Source: Sulfurovum sp. (lineage in GTDB: Bacteria; Campylobacterota; Campylobacteria; Campylobacterales; Sulfurovaceae). From it: a stretch of 10,017 bases of DNA. The translations under genes were made by a program, and so were the position numbers. Below are positions 6,220-10,017 of the stretch, in pieces; position 1 is the stretch's first letter; each line of letters opens with the position of its first letter. Below the pieces are notes generated by a model that was not told the origin of the DNA, searched no databases, and worked only from the letters and a program-made list of their open reading frames with translations. The stretch lies in NCBI GenBank assembly GCA_023955225.1, contig JAGSGJ010000053.1, positions 1 through 10,017 on the forward strand, in the 5' to 3' direction.

Positions 6220-6558
6220 ATGGAAAAGAAAATTAAAAAATCAGTAGCTACCTTACTTGCACATATCATAAAAATCGATCACAGAGATATCAAAAAGGAA
6301 GCACCACTTTTTTGTAAACTTATGGAAATGGATTTTGATTGTGATTCTGAGGAAGCAGAAGCATTTTTAAAAGAAACGTTGCAGGAAGAGTATGATCTTG
6401 ATGAGCACCTTGCGATTATCAATAATGCTTTATGTGATGACAAACTCAGTAAAATGCATATCCTCGAGCAACTTAATCATATCATCTACTCAGATACGAT
6501 CACTCCTAACGATTACGAAGAATTTGAAAAGATCAAAAAGTCACTTTTCTCCTGTTGA
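6220..6558 (+). CDS. Small acidic helical protein, possibly TerB-like
   Basis: This 112-residue predicted cytosolic protein is mostly helical and rich in Glu, Asp and Lys, without signal peptide or membrane helix. The layout LLAHIIKIDHRDIKKEAPLF (12-31) ... YDLDEHLAIINNALCDD (58-74) ... HIIYSDTITPNDYEEFEKI (87-105) resembles TerB/DjlA-type helical domains, which have two acidic 'AD-x-E' turns in similar places. The resemblance was judged by eye and is moderate. I chose the ATG at 6220 because AAAAGGA (6204-6210) precedes it. The in-frame ATG at 6181 lies upstream of the -10 TACAAT (6193-6198), inside the palindrome. It diverges from fabG and converges on gpmI, with its stop codon inside the shared hairpin. 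No function is assigned. C-terminal CSC-like chemistry is absent; only a final Cys is present. Confidence 0.78.
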   Translation: MEKKIKKSVATLLAHIIKIDHRDIKKEAPLFCKLMEMDFDCDSEEAEAFLKETLQEEYDLDEHLAIINNALCDDKLSKMHILEQLNHIIYSDTITPNDYEEFEKIKKSLFSC

Positions 6559-6574
6559 CCCAAACCTTGGGTCA
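6556..6574. terminator. Hairpin containing both stop codons of the convergent genes
   Basis: TGACCCAA (6556-6563) and TTGGGTCA (6567-6574) are a perfect 8-bp inverted repeat with a three-base loop. The first three bases are the TGA stop of the acidic-protein gene, and the last three are the TGA stop of gpmI on the other strand. There is no U-tract in either direction, so termination would be inefficient; it may instead protect both mRNA 3' ends. Confidence 0.5.
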
Positions 6575-8050
6575 GATCAGTGGTTCATCCATCTCTTCAG
6601 GTATTTCCAATCCCATGAGCTTAAGCACGGTAGGCGCAACATTATTTAATCCACACCCTTCTTTCACTTCTGTGACACCCCCAGCCATGACAAAACACCA
6701 TACTTCACCTACCGTATGATTGGTCAGCACATGTCCTTCACTGTCTCTCATCTCTTCACAATTTCCATGGTCTGAAGTAAGCACCACAGCATAAGCATCT
6801 TCTTTTGCCTTGCTTAGGATTAAGCCCAGCTCCGTATCTACAGCATTCACCGCTTGACATGCTGCTTCATAGTTACCTGTATGTCCTACCATATCTCCAT
6901 TGGCAAAATTTACTACGATGAAATCATAAGACTCATCCATCGCTGTACGTACAGCTTCACCCACTTCTGCTGCAGACATCTCCGGTTGCATATCATAAGT
7001 TCTCACATCAGGACTGGGGATGAGTACTCTGCTCTCGCCTATCATAGGCTCTTCTATACCACCATTCATGAAAAAAGTGACATGGGCATACTTTTCCGTT
7101 TCTGCTGTATGAAGTTGTCTAAGTCCTGCGTCACTTATCACTTCTGCCAAAGTGTGTTTCGGTGCCTCTTTAGGAAACAGTATCGGGTAGGGGAAACTTG
7201 CATCATACTTTGTCATCGTTGCTATGTTCAGTGGTGTAGACTTACATGCAAACTCATCAAAATGTTCATCACCCAAAGCTGCTGTGATTTCCCGTACTCT
7301 GTCTGAACGAAAATTTGTCAAAAGTACAACATCATCCTCTTCCATTCCTCCATACGCTCCAAATGCAACAGGTTCTATAAATTCATCCGTCTCATTTTTT
7401 GCATAACTCTCGTCAATATACGCTTCTGGGGTCAATGTCGTTGATGGTATAGCCTCAGCTATCGCGCGATATCCTTTCTCCACTCTCTCCCAACGATTAT
7501 CCCTGTCCATCGTAAAGAAACGCCCACCTATACTGACGATGGAAATACTCTCATCACAGATCGCTTCTATTTGAGCCACATACGTTTTAGCTGACGTAGG
7601 ACTCACATCTCTACCATCGGTGATCAAATGTAAAAAGACTTTTTTTCCTCTACTTTTTGCAAGTTGTGCCATGCCTATCGTATGTTCTATATGAGAGTGT
7701 ACACCCCCGTCACTAAGTAAACCTATCAAATGTACACGATCACTCTTCTCCAAGACATCATTTAATTCTTGATTGTTCTCGATACTTCCATCTTCAAGTG
7801 CCAAAGAGATCTTTACCAGATCCTGGTACAAAATACGTCCCGAACCTATGGTCATATGACCTACTTCAGAGTTTCCCATCTGTCCTTCTGGTAGCCCTAC
7901 ACTTAAACCATGTGTAGAAATGAGTGCTCTAGGCGCTGTTTCAAAAAGTGTGTCATAAGTAGGCTTTGTCGCATCTTTAAATGCATTACATGTACTGTCT
8001 GGTTTACACCCTATGCCATCGGTGATGATTAAAACTGTTTTTTGTTTCAT
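6572..8050 (-). CDS. gpmI: 2,3-bisphosphoglycerate-independent phosphoglycerate mutase
   Basis: This 492-residue cytosolic enzyme interconverts 3- and 2-phosphoglycerate in glycolysis and gluconeogenesis through a phosphoserine intermediate, using two Mn ions. The alkaline-phosphatase-fold metal and catalytic residues are all present: D11 (ITDGIG), S61 (GNSEVGH, the phosphorylated serine), H120 in GGVHSH, D146/R148 in TDGRD, D386/H390 (NGDMVGHTGN), D427/H428 (SDHGN) and H445. Length is slightly below the usual 505-515. The start at 8050 gives the family's normal MKQKTVLIITDG beginning. Thirty further in-frame codons upstream are AT-rich and unlike the family. It diverges from mraY across the long palindrome and converges on the small acidic gene. 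The fabG-gpmI-mraY-murD neighbourhood is one I recall from Campylobacter. Confidence 0.96.
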   Translation of the reverse strand: MKQKTVLIITDGIGCKPDSTCNAFKDATKPTYDTLFETAPRALISTHGLSVGLPEGQMGNSEVGHMTIGSGRILYQDLVKISLALEDGSIENNQELNDVLEKSDRVHLIGLLSDGGVHSHIEHTIGMAQLAKSRGKKVFLHLITDGRDVSPTSAKTYVAQIEAICDESISIVSIGGRFFTMDRDNRWERVEKGYRAIAEAIPSTTLTPEAYIDESYAKNETDEFIEPVAFGAYGGMEEDDVVLLTNFRSDRVREITAALGDEHFDEFACKSTPLNIATMTKYDASFPYPILFPKEAPKHTLAEVISDAGLRQLHTAETEKYAHVTFFMNGGIEEPMIGESRVLIPSPDVRTYDMQPEMSAAEVGEAVRTAMDESYDFIVVNFANGDMVGHTGNYEAACQAVNAVDTELGLILSKAKEDAYAVVLTSDHGNCEEMRDSEGHVLTNHTVGEVWCFVMAGGVTEVKEGCGLNNVAPTVLKLMGLEIPEEMDEPLI

Positions 8051-8131
8051 AATAATTCTTTTCGTAGTATTTAATTGAAATAATAGTAAAATAAACTTTC
8101 TTAATTCTTTAATACAAAATTTAACACCCGT

Positions 8132-8137
8132 ATTATG
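8132..8137 (-). promoter_or_regulatory. Outward -10 for gpmI in the left end of the palindrome
   Basis: The minus strand reads CATAAT here, predicting a start near 8125 and a leader of about 75 AT-rich bases before the gpmI ATG at 8050. The 15-bp context is identical to that of the rightward element at 8278-8283. Confidence 0.4.
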
Positions 8138-8277
8138 CAACAGGATTGTGAAAATAGTGTGTAGTGCTTGTGTTTAGGGTGCTTGCAATCAATTTTACCT
8201 TAACCCGAAGGTTAAGCGATGATTTATTGTAAGTACCCTAGGCGCAATGACTCATACTAGTTTCATGATTTCTATTG

Positions 8278-8283
8278 CATAAT
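8278..8283 (+). promoter_or_regulatory. Outward -10 for mraY in the right end of the palindrome
   Basis: CATAAT lies within the 15-bp inverted repeat and predicts a start near 8290, about 16 bases before the mraY ATG. No clear -35 is seen. The same hexamer serves as the proposed -10 of tonB. If this promoter is used, the hairpin itself would not be in the mraY mRNA. Confidence 0.4.
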
Positions 8284-8305
8284 ACGGGTTGAACGAAAGT
8301 TGCCC

Positions 8306-9364
8306 ATGCTATACGAACTCTCCCACCTCTTAGATATTAATCTTTTTGGATACATCTCAGTGCGTGCAGGTATCGCATTTTTTATCGCTTTTATTGTAAC
8401 ATTGTTTGTCATGCCAAAATATCTTTCCTGGGCTATCTCAAAAAATGCAAATCAACCCATCAGTAAATATGTTCCTGCACATGAAGGGAAACGACATACC
8501 CCAACGATGGGTGGTGTAGTATTTCTCATTGCTTCACTCTTTGCGGCTCTATTGACGGTAGATCTATCCAACATCTACATACTTGGAGGACTGATCACAC
8601 TCATTGGTTTTGGATTGGTTGGGTTTAAAGATGACCTAGGGAAAGTACTTGCTGGGGATAACCTGGAAGGACTTACACCCAAAGGTAAAATGGGATTGCA
8701 GGCTGTCGTTGCAGCACTTGCAACAGGACTGCTTATCTACGGAGGCTTCCCCACAGAATTTTATGTACCTTTTCTCAAAACACCCCTTTTTGACTTAGGG
8801 TATGCAGCCATTCCTTTTTGGGTACTTGTATTTTTAGCCACAACCAATGCAGTCAATCTTACCGATGGTCTTGATGGTCTTGCAACGGTACCTTCTATTA
8901 TTGCATTGGTCACATTGGGGCTGATCATCTATGTGACAGGGCATGCCATTTTTAGTCAGTACCTACTGGTTCCAAATATTAAAGGTGTAGGTGAAGTCAT
9001 GATACTCGCTGCTGCACTTATAGGTGGTCTGCTTGGGTTTTTATGGTACAACTGTTACCCTGCAGAGATTTTTATGGGAGATACGGGTAGCCTTGCTATC
9101 GGTGGTTTTTTAGCCTATCTTGCCATCTTGGGAAAAAGTGAAATACTCCTTATCCTTATAGGTCTCATCTTTGTCATAGAAACGGTCTCCGTCATACTGC
9201 AAGTAGGAAGTTTTAAGCTACGGGGAAAACGCGTCTTTCTTATGGCCCCTATACACCACCATTTTGAACTCAAAAAATGGGCAGAAAATAAAATCATCGT
9301 ACGTTTCTGGATGATCTCATTCATCGCAAATGTGCTTGCACTCATCTCATTTAAGTTCAGATAA
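8306..9364 (+). CDS. mraY: Phospho-N-acetylmuramoyl-pentapeptide transferase
   Basis: This 352-residue polytopic inner-membrane enzyme transfers phospho-MurNAc-pentapeptide from UDP to undecaprenyl phosphate, making lipid I. The cytoplasmic motifs are intact: EGKRHTPTMGG (60-70), FKDDLGK (107-113, Asp pair D109/D110), NAVNLTDGLDGLA (181-193, with D187 and D190), the MGDTGS loop (257-262, D259) and APIHHHFELKKW (314-325, the HHH motif). About ten hydrophobic segments are visible, and length is normal for the family. I prefer the ATG at 8306 to a TTG two codons earlier, because GAAAG (8295-8299) is spaced for the ATG and MLYELSHLL fits the family. The stop overlaps the murD start by one base (TAATG), so the two are translationally coupled. 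This is the first gene of a cell-wall operon running out of the window. Confidence 0.97.
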   Translation: MLYELSHLLDINLFGYISVRAGIAFFIAFIVTLFVMPKYLSWAISKNANQPISKYVPAHEGKRHTPTMGGVVFLIASLFAALLTVDLSNIYILGGLITLIGFGLVGFKDDLGKVLAGDNLEGLTPKGKMGLQAVVAALATGLLIYGGFPTEFYVPFLKTPLFDLGYAAIPFWVLVFLATTNAVNLTDGLDGLATVPSIIALVTLGLIIYVTGHAIFSQYLLVPNIKGVGEVMILAAALIGGLLGFLWYNCYPAEIFMGDTGSLAIGGFLAYLAILGKSEILLILIGLIFVIETVSVILQVGSFKLRGKRVFLMAPIHHHFELKKWAENKIIVRFWMISFIANVLALISFKFR

Positions 9365-10017
9365 TGATGGAACAGACAAAACCCACACTCTTTGGTTACG
9401 GTCTCACCACCAAAGCTATCGCCAAAAAACTAGGTGGTGGATGTACTTTTTTTGATGACAATGTCACAGAAGCATATACGGATGAAGCAGGTAATCAGAT
9501 ACTCCCCTCAGCGCTTTTTGATCCGGAGAAAAGTCATTTGGAAGTAACCACACCCAGCCTCAAACCAGATCATCCTCTGATCAAATCTGCCAAAAACCTG
9601 CTAAGTGAATATGATTACTTTGACAAAGAGATGCCTTTTAGCATCTGGATATCTGGGACAAATGGTAAAACAACGACCACCCAAATGCTTACACATCTTT
9701 TAGCCAAACGTGGTGCACTCAGCGGAGGGAACATCGGTACACCTTTGGCAGACTTAGATACAAATGCCCCTATCTGGGTACTTGAAAGCTCTTCCTTTGC
9801 CCTGCATCATACCCACACAGCGTCACCAGACATTTATCTCCTGCTTCCTATCACTCCGGATCATTTAGACTGGCATGAAACGCCTGAACAGTACGAAGCA
9901 GACAAACTCAGACCCCTGCTGACCATGAAAGAGGGAGAACTCGCACTCGTACCAAAAGGGTTAAATCTTCCTAAGACACATGCCTATGTCGTCGAGTATG
10001 ACAGTAACGCGTTTGTC
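9364..10017 (+). CDS. murD: UDP-N-acetylmuramoyl-L-alanine--D-glutamate ligase (N-terminal part, cut by window end)
   Basis: The first 218 residues of a cytosolic Mur ligase that adds D-Glu to UDP-MurNAc-L-Ala at the cost of ATP. The N-terminal Rossmann-like domain begins LFGYGLTTKAIAKKL (9-23). The ATP-binding P-loop is SGTNGKTTTTQML (97-109), followed by GGNIGTPL (121-128), the Glu-Ser-Ser-Ser-Phe segment (141-145) and ITPDHLDWH (163-171), the MurD version of the DHLDRH metal/substrate motif. The central domain is incomplete. The start may be ATG 9364, overlapping the mraY stop, or the next codon, ATG 9367; the sequence does not decide. The N-terminal domain is compact compared with E. coli MurD, as in short versions of the family. 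MurD is preferred over MurC/E/F by position after mraY and by the ESSSF and DHLDWH motifs. Confidence 0.93.
   Translation, partial: MMEQTKPTLFGYGLTTKAIAKKLGGGCTFFDDNVTEAYTDEAGNQILPSALFDPEKSHLEVTTPSLKPDHPLIKSAKNLLSEYDYFDKEMPFSIWISGTNGKTTTTQMLTHLLAKRGALSGGNIGTPLADLDTNAPIWVLESSSFALHHTHTASPDIYLLLPITPDHLDWHETPEQYEADKLRPLLTMKEGELALVPKGLNLPKTHAYVVEYDSNAFV

Larger units (their letters stand above)
8126..8289 (+). repeat. 164-nt foldback element / long RNA hairpin with 15-bp perfect ends
   Basis: ACCCGTATTATGCAA (8126-8140) is the exact reverse complement of 8275-8289. The interior continues the fold: 8142-8153 with 8261-8273, 8155-8165 with 8250-8259, 22 uninterrupted pairs 8168-8189 with 8226-8247, and an apical 7-bp stem 8199-8205/8210-8216 with loop CGAA. 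In total there are about 71 pairs, with a few mismatches, two single bulges and a 2x2 loop near 8166/8249. About ten pairs are G-U on the + strand, whereas only C8141/A8274 would become G-U on the minus strand. That asymmetry favours a + strand RNA. It fills almost all of the gpmI-mraY spacer. No protein is encoded. It could be a small RNA, the mraY leader, or a MITE-like element. The flanks TTAAC (8121-8125) and TGAAC (8290-8294) match in four of five bases, which is weak evidence of a target duplication. Confidence 0.7.

Noticed and set aside
8051..8140. Thirty-codon N-terminal extension of gpmI
   Set aside because: The extension is AT-rich, unlike the family, and runs into the palindrome; MKQKTVLIITDG at 8050 is the usual beginning.
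8164..8185. Direct repeat GTGCTTG at 8164 and 8179
   Set aside because: Only two 7-base copies inside the long hairpin; both are accounted for by its stems and there is no array.
8126..8289. 6S RNA, SRP RNA or tmRNA in the gpmI-mraY spacer
   Set aside because: The rod has no large central bubble as in 6S RNA, no GGAAG/AGCAG-type SRP loop and no tmRNA acceptor or tag; a new or unrelated element is more honest.

Overview
The window looks like chromosomal DNA from a Campylobacterota (epsilonproteobacterial) species, probably a free-living Sulfurovum- or Sulfurimonas-like organism. This is inferred from the AT-rich composition, promoters with a visible -10 and little -35, and the cluster fabG / gpmI / mraY / murD, which I recall being adjacent in Campylobacter jejuni. 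No rRNA, tRNA, CRISPR array, transposase gene or phage gene is visible.

Positions 1-4690 hold an apparent metal-uptake module, all on the minus strand. In transcription order it is an OmpR-type response regulator (4617-3964), a short sensor histidine kinase (3929-3078), a hairpin (3030-2995), a TonB energy transducer (2889-2128) and a TonB-dependent outer-membrane receptor (2067-49). The receptor carries C95-x3-M99 and H293-x-M295, the residue pattern described for the copper importer OprC, so copper is the best guess at the substrate. The promoters of tonB and of the receptor share the same layout: two GTTAA-core direct repeats exactly 11 bp apart, then 7 bases, then a CATAAT/CATGAT -10. That is the expected layout for activation by an OmpR-family regulator, and the adjacent one is the obvious candidate.

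Divergent from the regulator is a polytopic membrane protein of the COG2426 type (4729-5385). A perfect 8+8 dyad lies between the two genes at the -35 regions of both promoters. Convergent with the membrane gene is fabG (6145-5402), and a hairpin at the junction contains the membrane gene's stop codon. fabG diverges from a small acidic helical protein, possibly TerB-like (6220-6558), across a perfect 10+10 palindrome whose arms are mirror-image -10 elements. That small gene converges on gpmI (8050-6572), and both stop codons sit inside one 8-bp hairpin.

gpmI diverges from mraY (8306-9364), which overlaps murD (9364 to the window edge): the start of a peptidoglycan-precursor operon. Nearly all of the gpmI-mraY spacer (8126-8289) is one long imperfect palindrome with perfect 15-bp ends. 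It folds as a single hairpin of about 71 pairs. About ten pairs are G-U when read on the + strand, while only one mismatch would be G-U on the other strand. This suggests a structured RNA, or a MITE-like foldback element that carries outward promoters. It is the least explained object in the window.
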